A stretch of 64,000 bases of DNA from Ornithinicoccus halotolerans (GTDB lineage Bacteria; Actinomycetota; Actinomycetes; Actinomycetales; Dermatophilaceae), in NCBI RefSeq assembly GCF_009602535.1, contig NZ_WIQI01000005.1, positions 20,095 to 84,094 on the forward strand. Reading direction: 5' to 3'. The notes beneath the pieces were generated by a model. It worked only from the letters and a program-made list of their open reading frames with translations, did not search any database and had not been told where the DNA came from. Of the stretch, positions 16,408 to 25,141 are shown one piece after another; position 1 is the first letter of the stretch; each line of letters begins with the position of its first letter. The translations under genes and the position numbers were made by a program.

Positions 16408-16983
16408 GTGCTCCCACCCGATGCGCTGCGCCAGACCCCTGTCCTCACCGGCGAGCGGGTCCGGCTGGACCCGCTGACGCCGGCGAACGGGGACGTCTTC
16501 ATCCGCTCCGGGCTGGACCTCGACCCCGAGGTGCGCCGGCTGACCGGCACGCACGCGACGTTCACCCGGGCGCAGCTGGAGCGCTGGGTGGCCACCCGGG
16601 AGGAGCAGGGCGACCGCTGCGACTGGGTGATCGTCGACCGCGCGACCGGGGAGCAGGTGGGCGAGTGCGCCCTGAACGACCTGGACGCCGGCAACGCCTC
16701 GGCCGGCTTCCGGATCGCGCTCCACGGGCTGGCCAGGACCGGCCAGGGCTACGGATCCGCGGCCGCCCGGCTGGTCCTGGACCATGCCTTCGACACGGTG
16801 GGGCTGCACCGGGTCGGGCTGGAGGTCTATGACTTCAACTCCCGTGCGCTTCGGGCCTATGAGCGGGTGGGCTTCCGGCGCGAGGGCGTGCTGCGCGAGG
16901 CACTGCACTGGGACGGGGAGTGGCACGACGCGGTGCTGATGTCGGTGCTGGCCCACGAGCACCGAGGGCCTGCCCACGGGTAG
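16408..16983 (+). CDS. GNAT family N-acetyltransferase (RimJ/RimL type)
   Basis: 191 residues. The N-terminus TPVLTGERVRLDPLTPANGDVF is typical of the RimJ/RimL-like Acetyltransf_3 group. The acetyl-CoA loop is seen as GLARTGQGYGSAAARLVLDHAF, followed by VGLEVYDFNSRALRAYERVGFRREGVLREA, the classic 'N..A...YeK.GF..EG' ending. It is a cytosolic acetyltransferase for a protein N-terminus or small amine; the target is unknown. It is followed 41 bp later by the lactate-racemase homologue. A second TAGGCT box at 16980-16985 suggests that gene is transcribed separately. Confidence 0.88.
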   Translation: MLPPDALRQTPVLTGERVRLDPLTPANGDVFIRSGLDLDPEVRRLTGTHATFTRAQLERWVATREEQGDRCDWVIVDRATGEQVGECALNDLDAGNASAGFRIALHGLARTGQGYGSAAARLVLDHAFDTVGLHRVGLEVYDFNSRALRAYERVGFRREGVLREALHWDGEWHDAVLMSVLAHEHRGPAHG

Positions 16984-17024
16984 GCTCACCAGCACCGATC
17001 AGCAGCAGAGTGGAGGGAAGCCTC

Positions 17025-18419
17025 GTGGAGGTCCGACTGGCGTACGGCGAGACCGGCCTGGTGGTCGACCTGCCCGAGGACGTCACGACGGTGGTCGAGC
17101 CGCGGTACCAGCCCGGAGCGCCCGACCCGCGGGCGCTGCTGCGCGAGCGGCTGCGGCACCCGGTCTCCGGCCCTCCGCTCCGTGAGATCGTGCGGCCCGG
17201 GCAGACGGTGGCGATCTCGATGTGCGACGGCACCCGCGCCCAGCCGCGGCACCTGATGATCCCCGCCGTCCTGGACGAGCTGCAGGGCACCGTCGACCCG
17301 GCGGACGTGGTGGTGCTGGTGGCGACCGGCACCCACCGGGGGAACACCGACGAGGAGATCCGGGCCATGCTCGGCGGCGACGTCGCCGACCGGGTCCGCG
17401 TCGTCAACCACGACGCCCGCGACGAGTCCACGCTGGTGTGGATGGGGACCCATGGTGAGGACGTGCCGGTCTGGCTGGACCGCGCGTGGGTCGAGGCCGA
17501 CGTGCGCATCACCACCGGCTTCGTCGAGCCGCACTTCTTCGCCGGCTTCAGCGGCGGCCCCAAGCTGGTCGTGCCCGGCCTGGCCGGTCTCGAGACGGTG
17601 CTCACCCTCCACGACGCCCGACGGATCGGCAGCCCGGAAGCCACCTGGGCGGTCTGCGAGGGCAACCCGGTGCACGACGACATCCGGGCCGTCGTCGCGG
17701 CCACCGGCCGGGTCGACTTCGCCCTCGACGTCGTCCTCAACCGCGACCAGCAGATCGTGGACGCCTTCGGCGGGGAGCTGTTCGCCATGCACGCCGCCGC
17801 CCGGGAGGCGGCCAGGGAGCTGGCGATGGCGCCGGTCGACGGCCGCTACGAGGTCGTGGTCACGACCAACTCCGGGTACCCGCTGGACCAGAACCTCTAC
17901 CAGGCGGTCAAGGGCATCTCCGCGGGGGCGACCGTGCTCGCCGACGGCGGCACCATCATCTGCGCGGCCGAGTGCCGGGACGGCTTCCCCGACCACGGCG
18001 GCTACCGCGAGGTGCTGCAGAGCGCTGACTCCCCGCAGGCGCTGCTCGCCGGCATCGAGGCGCGGCCGCAGGCCCTCCCCGACCAGTGGCAGGTGCAGGT
18101 CCAGGCCAAGCTGCAGACCCGCGCCCGGATCGTCATGCACACCTCCCGGCTGGCCGAGGAGGAACTGGCCAAGGCCCACCTGGAGCACACCCACGACATC
18201 GGCGCCACCGTGCGGGAGGCGCTCGCCGCGGCCGGGCCGGGTGCCCGCGTGTGCGTGCTGCCGGAGGGCCCGCAGACGATCCCCTACGCGCGCCAGCCCG
18301 GCTCAGCCGGGCTCGCCGCGGGACTTACGCCGGGCGACCACGACCAGGTCGACGACCGCCACGACGGCCAGCACCGCGAGCCCGACCGTGATCCAGACCG
18401 GGCCGTCCACGGCCAGTGA
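17025..18419 (+). CDS. Lactate racemase (LarA)-like protein with C-terminal extension overlapping a convergent gene
   Basis: 464 residues from GTG 17025, preceded by GGAGGGAAG. LarA-type motifs: ISMCDGTRAQPRHLMIPAVLDEL, LVATGTHRGNTDEE, VNHDARD and FVEPHFFAGFSGGPKLVVPG. Their His/Lys positions correspond to those binding the nickel-pincer cofactor and substrate in LarA. Members racemise or epimerise 2-hydroxy acids. No larB/C/E cofactor genes lie nearby. The family ending 'VLPEGPQTIPY' is reached at about residue 425. The last 40 or so residues (rich in Asp, His, Arg) are antisense to the small membrane-protein gene at 18303-18578 and look like stop-codon read-on rather than a domain. Confidence 0.82.
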   Translation: MEVRLAYGETGLVVDLPEDVTTVVEPRYQPGAPDPRALLRERLRHPVSGPPLREIVRPGQTVAISMCDGTRAQPRHLMIPAVLDELQGTVDPADVVVLVATGTHRGNTDEEIRAMLGGDVADRVRVVNHDARDESTLVWMGTHGEDVPVWLDRAWVEADVRITTGFVEPHFFAGFSGGPKLVVPGLAGLETVLTLHDARRIGSPEATWAVCEGNPVHDDIRAVVAATGRVDFALDVVLNRDQQIVDAFGGELFAMHAAAREAARELAMAPVDGRYEVVVTTNSGYPLDQNLYQAVKGISAGATVLADGGTIICAAECRDGFPDHGGYREVLQSADSPQALLAGIEARPQALPDQWQVQVQAKLQTRARIVMHTSRLAEEELAKAHLEHTHDIGATVREALAAAGPGARVCVLPEGPQTIPYARQPGSAGLAAGLTPGDHDQVDDRHDGQHREPDRDPDRAVHGQ

Positions 18420-18578
18420 CCAGAGCGCGCCACCGGCGCACACCAGCAGCCCGAAGGTCGCCAGCACCAGCCGCAGCGTCAGCGCGCTCGCCGCGGGTGC
18501 CGCTCCACCGAGGCCACCGGTGGGGTCGTGGTGGTCCGGCCGGGCCCTGCGCACCGGGTCGGAACCGGGATCATTCAT
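18303..18578 (-). CDS. Small two-helix membrane protein (DUF6343-like)
   Basis: 91 residues from ATG 18578. A polar, proline-rich N-terminus (MNDPGSDPVRRARPDHHDP) is followed by LTLRLVLATFGLLVCAGGALW and WITVGLAVLAVVAVVDLVVVARR, two good membrane helices, and a short basic tail. The arrangement resembles the actinobacterial DUF6343 group, though I am not certain of the family. Its last 117 bp are antisense to the 3' end of the LarA-like gene. Hydrophobic coding on this strand is far more protein-like than the Asp/His-rich reading on the other. Confidence 0.62.
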   Translation of the reverse strand: MNDPGSDPVRRARPDHHDPTGGLGGAAPAASALTLRLVLATFGLLVCAGGALWSLAVDGPVWITVGLAVLAVVAVVDLVVVARRKSRGEPG

Positions 18579-18692
18579 CTCCCCAGGATGCGGCGGGGTG
18601 CGCGCCCATGCCACCGCGGTGCCCCAGTCAGCGCCGGTCAGCAGGCAGTTCCGTCGCAGGCGGCGTGACGCGCGAGGCCGCCCCGGCGTTCC

Positions 18693-18698
18693 TACGCT
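18693..18698 (+). promoter_or_regulatory. -10 box (TACGCT) for leaderless start of the DUF2071 gene
   Basis: TACGCT ends six bases before the ATG at 18705, with no Shine-Dalgarno sequence between. Same leaderless geometry as at 5058 and 16395. Confidence 0.42.
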
Positions 18699-18704
18699 GA
18701 GGCC

Positions 18705-19466
18705 ATGAGCGGCCGCGACCCCGACCACGTGGTGCGCCGCCCCGTCAACTACCAGACCTGGCAACAGCTGACCTTCCTGCACTGGCGCTACGACGCGGCC
18801 ACGGTGCAGCCGCTGCTGCCGGACGGGCTGACCGTGCAGGAGTGGGACGGGGCCACCTGGGTCGGGATCACCCCGTTCCGGATGAGCGATGTCCGCCTGC
18901 CCGGGCTGCCACCGCCCCCGGGCTGGGACGCCTTCCCGGAGCTGAACGTGCGCGCCTACGTGCGGGACCAGCACGGGCGGGACGGGATCTGGTTCCTCGG
19001 GATGCTGGTGCCCCGGGCCAGCTTCCTGGCCACGCTACGCAGCCTCGGGCTGCCGTACCAGCTGTCCAACTGCGAGATGGACGCCGACGAGCGGCGGTGG
19101 AGCTACCGCTTCGGGACGCCGGGGTGGCTGCACCGGCGGGGTGACCGGTGGTTCACCGCACAGGTGGAGGTCGGCCAGCCGCTGCCCGAGCAGCAGCGCA
19201 CGCCGCTGCTGGACAGCGTCACCGGTCGCTGGTGGGCCTACCACCGCCGGGCCCGGGTGCTGTGGCACACGCCGGTCGAGCACGAGCCGTGGCCGCTCCA
19301 CCACGCCACGGTGACCGGCGACCTGACAGCGCCGCTGCTGTGGTCGGGGCTGCCGGAGCCGGCGGCCGAGCCGATGGCGCACGCCGCGCCCGCGGTGCAC
19401 GCCAGGTTCGGGCCGGCCCGCCCGGCCGGTACACGTCGTCGCTTGTCGAACGGCAACGCTGGCTGA
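18705..19466 (+). CDS. YqjF family protein (DUF2071)
   Basis: 253 residues. Family features: QTWQQLTFLHWRYDAATVQPLLPDGLTVQEWDGATWVGITPFRM near the N-terminus, then FPELNVRAYVRDQHGRDGIWFLGML and the WSYRFGTPGWLH region. YqjF/DUF2071 proteins are about 240 residues, share a fold with acetoacetate decarboxylase-like proteins and lack an assigned reaction. It is a single gene. A 16-bp perfect palindrome lies 12 bp after its stop, before tldD. Confidence 0.85.
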   Translation: MSGRDPDHVVRRPVNYQTWQQLTFLHWRYDAATVQPLLPDGLTVQEWDGATWVGITPFRMSDVRLPGLPPPPGWDAFPELNVRAYVRDQHGRDGIWFLGMLVPRASFLATLRSLGLPYQLSNCEMDADERRWSYRFGTPGWLHRRGDRWFTAQVEVGQPLPEQQRTPLLDSVTGRWWAYHRRARVLWHTPVEHEPWPLHHATVTGDLTAPLLWSGLPEPAAEPMAHAAPAVHARFGPARPAGTRRRLSNGNAG

Positions 19467-19478
19467 GTAGGACAACGA

Positions 19479-19494
19479 GTGCGCTCGAGCGCAC
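19479..19494. promoter_or_regulatory. Perfect 16-bp palindrome between the DUF2071 gene and tldD
   Basis: GTGCGCTCGAGCGCAC reads the same on both strands, and the flanks (CAACGA...CGTTTG) are nearly symmetrical too. It begins 12 bp after the DUF2071 stop and ends 95 bp before the tldD start. It has no loop, so it is more likely a protein-binding site than a classical terminator. The regulator is unknown. Confidence 0.4.
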
Positions 19495-19576
19495 CGTTTG
19501 CCCTACGGCGAGTCGTCCTCCGGCGAGGTGCGGGCGGGGGGCCCGGGGCGTGCGTGGCGTGGCGCGGGCGCGGCGG

Positions 19577-19582
19577 TAGTGT
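19577..19582 (+). promoter_or_regulatory. -10 box (TAGTGT) for leaderless start of tldD
   Basis: TAGTGT lies seven bases before ATG 19590, without a ribosome-binding sequence. This supports 19590 (MPEMDP) over the ATG three codons later. Confidence 0.42.
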
Positions 19583-19589
19583 CCTGGGC

Positions 19590-21089
19590 ATGCCCGAGAT
19601 GGACCCCACCTTCACCGCGCTGCCGTTGCGGGCGCTGGCCGACGCCGCGCTGGACCGGGCGCGGACGCTGGGCGCCTCGCACGCCGACCTGCGCGTCATG
19701 CGGACCAACGTGCTGCACCGGGTGCTGCGCGACAGCCGGCTGGAGTCCAGCGGTGACCGCTCCGAGCTCGGGCTGAGCGTGCGGGTGGTGCACGACGGCT
19801 CCTGGGGCTTCGCCGCCGGCGTCGTGCTGACCCCGGAGGAGGCGGCCCGGCTGGCCGAGCAGGCCGTCGCGATGGCCACGGTGGCGCGCCCGCTGGTGCA
19901 GCGGCCGGTGGAGCTGGCGCCCGAGCCGGTGCACGCGGACCGGATCTGGGTCTCCTCCTACCAGGTCAACCCCTTCGAGGTGCCCGAGAGCGACCGGCTG
20001 GGCCGGCTCACCGAGCTGTCCGAGCGGCTGCTGGCCGCGGACCCGGTGCACCACGCCACCACGACCCTGCTGGCCGTGCAGGAGAACACCTTCTACGCCG
20101 ACCTCGCCGGGACCTCGACCACCCAGCAGCGGGTCCGGGTCGAGCCGAGCCTGGAGGCGGTCCACGTGGGCGAGCAGGGCTTCGTCACGATGAGCACCGT
20201 GGCCCCGCCGGCTGGCCGAGGCTGGGAGTACCTCACCGGCGCGGGCTGGGACTTCGACGACGAGGTCGAGCGGCTGCCCGAGTGGCTCGCCGAGCACGCC
20301 GCGGCGCCCTCGGTCGAGGCCGGCCGCTACGACCTGGTGATCGAGCCGAGCAACCTGTGGCTGACCATCCACGAGTCGGTGGCCCACGGCACCGAGCTGG
20401 ACCGGGCGCTGGGCTACGAGGCGGCCTACGCCGGCACCTCGTTCGCGACCTTCGACCAGCTGGGGTCGCTGCAGTACGGGTCCCAGCACATGACCGTCAC
20501 CGGCGACCGAGTCACCGAGCACGGGCTGGCCACCGTCGGCTACGACGACGAGGGGGTAGCGGCGCAGAGCTTCCAGATCATCCGCGACGGGGTACTGGTG
20601 GGCTACCAGCTGAACCGGCAGATGGCCCAGGAGAAGGGTTTCGGCCGCTCCAACGGGTGCGCCTACGCCGACTCGGCCGGTCACATCCCGCTGCAGCGGA
20701 TGCCCAACGTCTCGCTGCAGGCCGACCCCGACGGCCCGGACGTGGCGGACCTTATCTCCGACGTCGACGACGGCATCTACGTCGTCGGCAACAAGTCGTG
20801 GTCGATCGACATGCAGCGCTACAACTTCCAGTTCACCGGGCAGCGGTTCTACCGGATCCGGGACGGGCGGCTGGCGGGGCAGGTCAAGGACGTGGCCTAC
20901 CAGGCGACGACGACCGAGTTCTGGGGATCGATGGACGCCGTGGGCGGGCCGAGCACCTACCTGCTGGCCGGGACGTTCAACTGCGGCAAGGGCCAGCCCG
21001 GGCAGGGCGCGCCGGTGAGCCATGGCAGCCCGGCTGCCCGCTTCCGGGACGTGAACGTGCTCAACACCAGCGCGGAGGGGAGCCACTGA
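19590..21089 (+). CDS. tldD: TldD family metalloprotease
   Basis: 499 residues. The zinc motif HExxxH is seen as HESVAHGTELDRALGYE at residues 261-266, followed by AGTSFATFDQLG and the C-terminal TFNCGKGQPGQ, whose Cys is a further zinc ligand in TldD. The N-terminal domain starts with ALADAALDRARTLGASHADLR. In E. coli, TldD and TldE form a heterodimer that degrades unstructured peptides and trims microcin B17 leader. The stop overlaps the start of the tldE gene (TGATG), so the subunits are translationally coupled. No RiPP biosynthesis gene adjoins, so a general peptide-clearing role is likelier. Confidence 0.93.
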   Translation: MPEMDPTFTALPLRALADAALDRARTLGASHADLRVMRTNVLHRVLRDSRLESSGDRSELGLSVRVVHDGSWGFAAGVVLTPEEAARLAEQAVAMATVARPLVQRPVELAPEPVHADRIWVSSYQVNPFEVPESDRLGRLTELSERLLAADPVHHATTTLLAVQENTFYADLAGTSTTQQRVRVEPSLEAVHVGEQGFVTMSTVAPPAGRGWEYLTGAGWDFDDEVERLPEWLAEHAAAPSVEAGRYDLVIEPSNLWLTIHESVAHGTELDRALGYEAAYAGTSFATFDQLGSLQYGSQHMTVTGDRVTEHGLATVGYDDEGVAAQSFQIIRDGVLVGYQLNRQMAQEKGFGRSNGCAYADSAGHIPLQRMPNVSLQADPDGPDVADLISDVDDGIYVVGNKSWSIDMQRYNFQFTGQRFYRIRDGRLAGQVKDVAYQATTTEFWGSMDAVGGPSTYLLAGTFNCGKGQPGQGAPVSHGSPAARFRDVNVLNTSAEGSH

Positions 21090-22501
21090 TGACCGACGCA
21101 CCCGTGACCCGGTGGCTGGAGGAGGCGCTGGCGGCCTCGACCGCCCGGGACTGCACCGTCCTCGTCCGCGAGTCGCACGAGGTCAACCTCCGGTGGGCCG
21201 GCAACGCGCTGACGACCAACGGCACGATGACCCAGCGCGAGGCCACCGTCATCAGCACCGCCGAGGTCGAGGGCGGGGTCTCGGCCGTCTCCGTCTCCGG
21301 GCCGCTGGCCCAGGGCGAGGACCTGCTGCGGCTGGTGCGGCAGGCCGACCGGGCCGCTACCGGGGCACCCGCCGACGAGGAGGCGACGCCGCTGGTGGGC
21401 AGCGCGGAGGAGGAGTCCGTCGTGGACGAGGACTTCGCGGCCCCGGCCGAGCGGGTCGGGCCCGAGGACTTCGCTGCCCTGGCCGGGCAGCTGGGCCGGG
21501 CGTTCCAGCGGGCGCAGGCGGCCGGTCACCTGCTGTACGGGTTCTCGGAGTACCGCCGCACCACCACCTGGCTGGGCAACTCGGTCGGGCTGCGACGGCG
21601 GGCGGTGGAGCCGATGGGCCGGCTCGAGGTCAACGCCAAGGCGCCCGACCTGGTCAACTCCGCCTGGGTGGGTGCGCAGAGCAACGACTTCGCCGACGTC
21701 GATGTCGCCGCGATGCACGACCAGCTGGAGCAGCGGCTGGGCTGGGGCCAGCGCCGCGTGGACCTGCCGCCGGGGGAGTACGAGACCATCCTGCCGCCGG
21801 GGGCGGTGGTGGACCTGCTGGTCTACGCGTACTGGACGATGAGCGCCCGGGACGCCGAGGAGGGGCGCAACGTCTACGCGGGCCGGCAGCGGGGGAGGAC
21901 CCGGGTCGGGGAGCGGCTCTCGCCGCTCCCGGTCACCATGGCCAGCGACCCGCACGACCCGCGGCTGCCGGTCGCGCCGTTCGCGGTGGTCCCCAGCTCC
22001 GCGCCCGGGATGGCCTCGGTGTTCGACAACGGCGCCCCCGTCGGCCGGGTGGAGTGGCTGCGGGACGGCGAGCTCGCCGCCCTGGTGCGCACCCGCGCGG
22101 GGATGCGCCGGGCCGGCGCGGAGGGCCCGCTGCCGTTCCCGAGCGAGAACCTCATCGTCGACGCGGGCGGCACCGCGACGCTGGAGGAGATGGTGCGCTC
22201 CACCAAGCGCGGGCTGCTGCTCACCTGCCTGTGGTACATCCGTGAGGTGGACCCGCAGACGCTGCTGCTCACCGGCCTCACCCGCGACGGCGTCTACCTC
22301 ATCGAGGACGGCGAGGTCGTCGCGGCGGTCAACAACTTCCGCTACAACGAGTCACCCATCGACCTGCTCGGCCGCGTCACCGAGGCCAGCCGCGCCGAGC
22401 ACACGCTGTGCCGGGAGTGGAACGACTGGTTCACCCGCTCGGTCGCGCCGGCGCTGCGCATCCCCGACTTCACGATGTCGACGGTGAGCCAGGCCCACTG
22501 A
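21089..22501 (+). CDS. TldE/PmbA family protein, non-catalytic partner of TldD
   Basis: 470 residues starting in the TGATG overlap with tldD. It shows the PmbA_TldD layout: an N-terminal VLVRESHEVNLRWAGNALTTNG, VNAKAPDLVNSAWVGAQS in the middle, and a C-terminal ENLIVDAGGTATLEEMVRSTKRGLLLTCLWYIREVDPQT. Unlike TldD it has no HExxxH, as expected for the partner subunit that completes the peptide tunnel. The reading frame upstream is open within tldD but this is shadow coding. Confidence 0.9.
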   Translation: MTDAPVTRWLEEALAASTARDCTVLVRESHEVNLRWAGNALTTNGTMTQREATVISTAEVEGGVSAVSVSGPLAQGEDLLRLVRQADRAATGAPADEEATPLVGSAEEESVVDEDFAAPAERVGPEDFAALAGQLGRAFQRAQAAGHLLYGFSEYRRTTTWLGNSVGLRRRAVEPMGRLEVNAKAPDLVNSAWVGAQSNDFADVDVAAMHDQLEQRLGWGQRRVDLPPGEYETILPPGAVVDLLVYAYWTMSARDAEEGRNVYAGRQRGRTRVGERLSPLPVTMASDPHDPRLPVAPFAVVPSSAPGMASVFDNGAPVGRVEWLRDGELAALVRTRAGMRRAGAEGPLPFPSENLIVDAGGTATLEEMVRSTKRGLLLTCLWYIREVDPQTLLLTGLTRDGVYLIEDGEVVAAVNNFRYNESPIDLLGRVTEASRAEHTLCREWNDWFTRSVAPALRIPDFTMSTVSQAH

Positions 22502-22589
22502 CCGGCCCGCGCCGCTTCACCGGGGCGGCAGCTGCTGCACGGGCCAGCGAGGTGGCCCGCTGCGCGCAGCCCCCAACAGGAAGGACCCC

Positions 22590-23522
22590 ATGAGCCAGCA
22601 GCCCACGGCCGGTCAGCGTCTCGCCACCGCCCTGCGGACCGTTGTTGCGATCACCGTCACGCCGTTCGACGAGTCCGGCGCCGTCGACCCGGGGGCCTAC
22701 CGGCGGCTGGTGCGCCGGCTGGTGGACGGCGGCGTCACCGCCGTGACACCCAACGGGAACACCAGCGAGTTCTACGCGCTGAGCCCGGAGGAGCGGCGCC
22801 GGTGCGTCGACCTGACGGTCTCGGCCGCCGGCCGCGGGGTGCTCGTCGTGCCCGGCGTGGGCCTGGACGTGGCGTCCGCGGTCGCCGACGCCCGGCACGC
22901 GCAGGAGGCCGGCGCGTCAGCGGTCATGGTCCACCAGCCCGTGCACCCCTTCCGCACGCGGCAGGGCTGGCTGGAGTACCACCTGGCGATCGCTGACGCC
23001 GTACCAGGCCTTCCCCTGGTGCCGTACGTGAAGGATGCTGGTATCGATGTCGACACCCTCCGTGAGCTGCTGCGACGGTGCCCCGACGTGGTCGCCGTGA
23101 AGTACGCGGTGCCGGACCCTCTCCGGTTCGGGGCCGTCGTCGACGAGCTGAGCGAGTTCCCGGTCACCTGGCTGTGCGGTCTCGCCGAGCACTGGGCGCC
23201 GATGTTCGCCGCGGTCGGGGCCGAGGGCTTCACCTCCGGCCTCGTCAACGTGGACCCGGGCCGGAGCCTGCGGCTGCTGGAGTCCCTGCACGCCTGGGAC
23301 ATGCCCGCTGCTCGCGCGCAGTGGTGCGCGCTGCGGGAGTTCGAGGAGCTGCGTGCCCGCGACGGGTCCGAGCTGAACGTCTCGGTCGTCAAGGAGAGCC
23401 TGGCCCAGCTCGGCCTGTGCCGGGCCGACGTCCGTGCCCCGATCAGCCGGGTGCCGGACGCCGACCGGCAGGCGCTCGCTGCCCTGCTGGACCGGTGGGA
23501 GCCGGTGCGGGAGGCCTCATGA
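22590..23522 (+). CDS. Dihydrodipicolinate synthase (DapA)-like aldolase/dehydratase
   Basis: 310 residues with the DapA TIM-barrel pattern: VAITVTPFDESGAVDPGAYRRLVRRLVDGGVTAVTPNGNTSEFYALSPEER, then the catalytic Tyr region LVPYVKDAG and the Schiff-base lysine in VVAVKYAVPD. The phosphate/carboxylate loop of genuine DapA (GGTGE) is replaced by PNGNTSE, so it is probably not the lysine-pathway enzyme. It more likely acts on a sugar acid or other pyruvate-type substrate. AGGAAGG precedes the ATG. It overlaps the next gene by 4 bp (ATGA), so the TPP enzyme probably uses its product or shares its pathway. Confidence 0.83.
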   Translation: MSQQPTAGQRLATALRTVVAITVTPFDESGAVDPGAYRRLVRRLVDGGVTAVTPNGNTSEFYALSPEERRRCVDLTVSAAGRGVLVVPGVGLDVASAVADARHAQEAGASAVMVHQPVHPFRTRQGWLEYHLAIADAVPGLPLVPYVKDAGIDVDTLRELLRRCPDVVAVKYAVPDPLRFGAVVDELSEFPVTWLCGLAEHWAPMFAAVGAEGFTSGLVNVDPGRSLRLLESLHAWDMPAARAQWCALREFEELRARDGSELNVSVVKESLAQLGLCRADVRAPISRVPDADRQALAALLDRWEPVREAS

Positions 23523-25108
23523 GCGCGCGACTGGGTGGGCACGCCGTGGTGGACCAGCTGCTGCAGGAAGGGGTCGACCTGGCGTTCTGCGTGCCGGGGG
23601 AGTCCTACCTCGCCGTGCTGGACGGCCTGCACGACGTGCAGGACCGGCTGCGGCTCATCACCTGTCGCCACGAGGGCGGGGCGGCGATGATGGCCGCCGC
23701 GTACGGCAAGCTCACCGGCCGGCCCGGCGTGTGCCTGGTCACCCGCGGGCCGGGCGCCACCAACGCGAGCAGCGGTGTGCACGTGGCCTCCCAGGACGGG
23801 GCGCCGATGGTGCTGCTGGTCGGCCAGGTGCCCACGACCGCGCTGGGCCGCGGTGCCTTCCAGGAGGTCGACTACGGGCAGATGTTCGGCGGCCTGGTCA
23901 AGGAGGTCGTCACCGTCCGGTCCGCCGACCGGCTACCCGAGCAGGTCGCGCGGGCTGTCACCGTCGCGGTGGCCGGGCGACCCGGCCCGGTGGTCGTCGA
24001 GCTGCCCGAGGACCTCCTGGAGGAGCAGACCGCGGCCCCGGTCGTCGCGGCTCGTCCCCGCCCGCAGGCGGTGCCCGACCCCGCCCAGCTCGCCGGCGTC
24101 GCGCAGCAGCTGCGCGCGGCCGAGCGCCCGCTCGTGCTCGTCGGCGGGAGCGGCTGGACCCCGGAGGCCGTCGCCGACCTGCGCACCTGGACCGAGCGCG
24201 AGGGGCTGCCGGTCGCCACCTGCGTCCGGCAGCAGGACCTGCTCGACAACGCCTCGCCCTCCTACGTGGGGACGCTCGGCCTGAACACCACCCCGGGCCT
24301 GGGCGAGCGCGTCTCCGGCTGCGACGTCGTGCTGCTGCTCGGGGCCGACCCGGACCCGCTCACGGCCGCCGACGGCGGCTGGCTCTCGGCGCCCAGCCCG
24401 CACCAGCGGGTCCTGCACGTCCACCCGGAGCCGGCACGGCCGCAGCGGGTCTACCGCGCCGACGTCGCCGTCACCGCCGACGTGGCGCCGGCGCTCGCCG
24501 TCCTGGCGGAGCAGGCCGAGCCGCGACCGCCGTCGGAGTGGGCGGCCGAGCTGCGCCGCCGCTACGAGGAGGAGCTGGCGCAGGACCGGGGCGAGCCCGC
24601 GGCCTACCTGCGTGGCCTGCGGGAGGTGCTCCCGGCCGGGACCGTCATGTCCGGCGGCGCGGGCGCCTACACCCGCTGGCCGCAGCGGTACCACCAGTTC
24701 AGCGTCTACCCCAGCCAGCTGGGCACCCAGTCCGGGTCGATGGGGTTCGGGCTGCCGGCGGCGATCGCGGCGGCGCTGGTCCACCCTGACCGGCCGGCGG
24801 TCGCGTGGGCGGGCGACGGCTGCTTCCTGATGACGGGGCACGAGCTGGCCACCGCAGTGCGGTACGAGCTCGACGTGACCGTCGTCGTGGTCAACAACGG
24901 CCGGCTCGGCACGATCCGCGCCCACCAGGACGCCCGCTTCCCGGGCCGGGTCAGCGGCACCGACCTGACCAACCCGGACTTCGCCGCGCTGGCCGAGGCC
25001 TACGGCGCGCCCGGCCACCTGGTCGACGGGCCGGACAGCTTCGCGCGTGCCCTGCGCGAGACCCGGCAGCACCCGGGCCCAGCGCTCATCGAGATCCGCA
25101 CCGGCTGA
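23519..25108 (+). CDS. Thiamine-diphosphate enzyme, acetolactate-synthase-like
   Basis: 529 residues. PYR domain: VDLAFCVPGESYLAVLDGLHD, the catalytic Glu in CRHEGGAAMMAAAYGKLTGRPGVCLVTRGPGATN. Central domain: RPLVLVGGSGWTPEAVADL. PP domain: VAWAGDGCFLMTGHELATAVRYELDVTVVVVNNGRLGTIR, containing the GDG...NN thiamine-diphosphate/Mg motif. All cofactor residues are present. The FAD loop is not clear. No small regulatory subunit or ilvC follows, so this is unlikely to be biosynthetic acetolactate synthase. More probable roles are 2-oxo acid decarboxylation or carboligation together with the DapA-like enzyme. Confidence 0.87.
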   Translation: MSARLGGHAVVDQLLQEGVDLAFCVPGESYLAVLDGLHDVQDRLRLITCRHEGGAAMMAAAYGKLTGRPGVCLVTRGPGATNASSGVHVASQDGAPMVLLVGQVPTTALGRGAFQEVDYGQMFGGLVKEVVTVRSADRLPEQVARAVTVAVAGRPGPVVVELPEDLLEEQTAAPVVAARPRPQAVPDPAQLAGVAQQLRAAERPLVLVGGSGWTPEAVADLRTWTEREGLPVATCVRQQDLLDNASPSYVGTLGLNTTPGLGERVSGCDVVLLLGADPDPLTAADGGWLSAPSPHQRVLHVHPEPARPQRVYRADVAVTADVAPALAVLAEQAEPRPPSEWAAELRRRYEEELAQDRGEPAAYLRGLREVLPAGTVMSGGAGAYTRWPQRYHQFSVYPSQLGTQSGSMGFGLPAAIAAALVHPDRPAVAWAGDGCFLMTGHELATAVRYELDVTVVVVNNGRLGTIRAHQDARFPGRVSGTDLTNPDFAALAEAYGAPGHLVDGPDSFARALRETRQHPGPALIEIRTG

Positions 25109-25141
25109 GGTCCGACTGCGGGCGGAGTCGCCGAAGCGATC

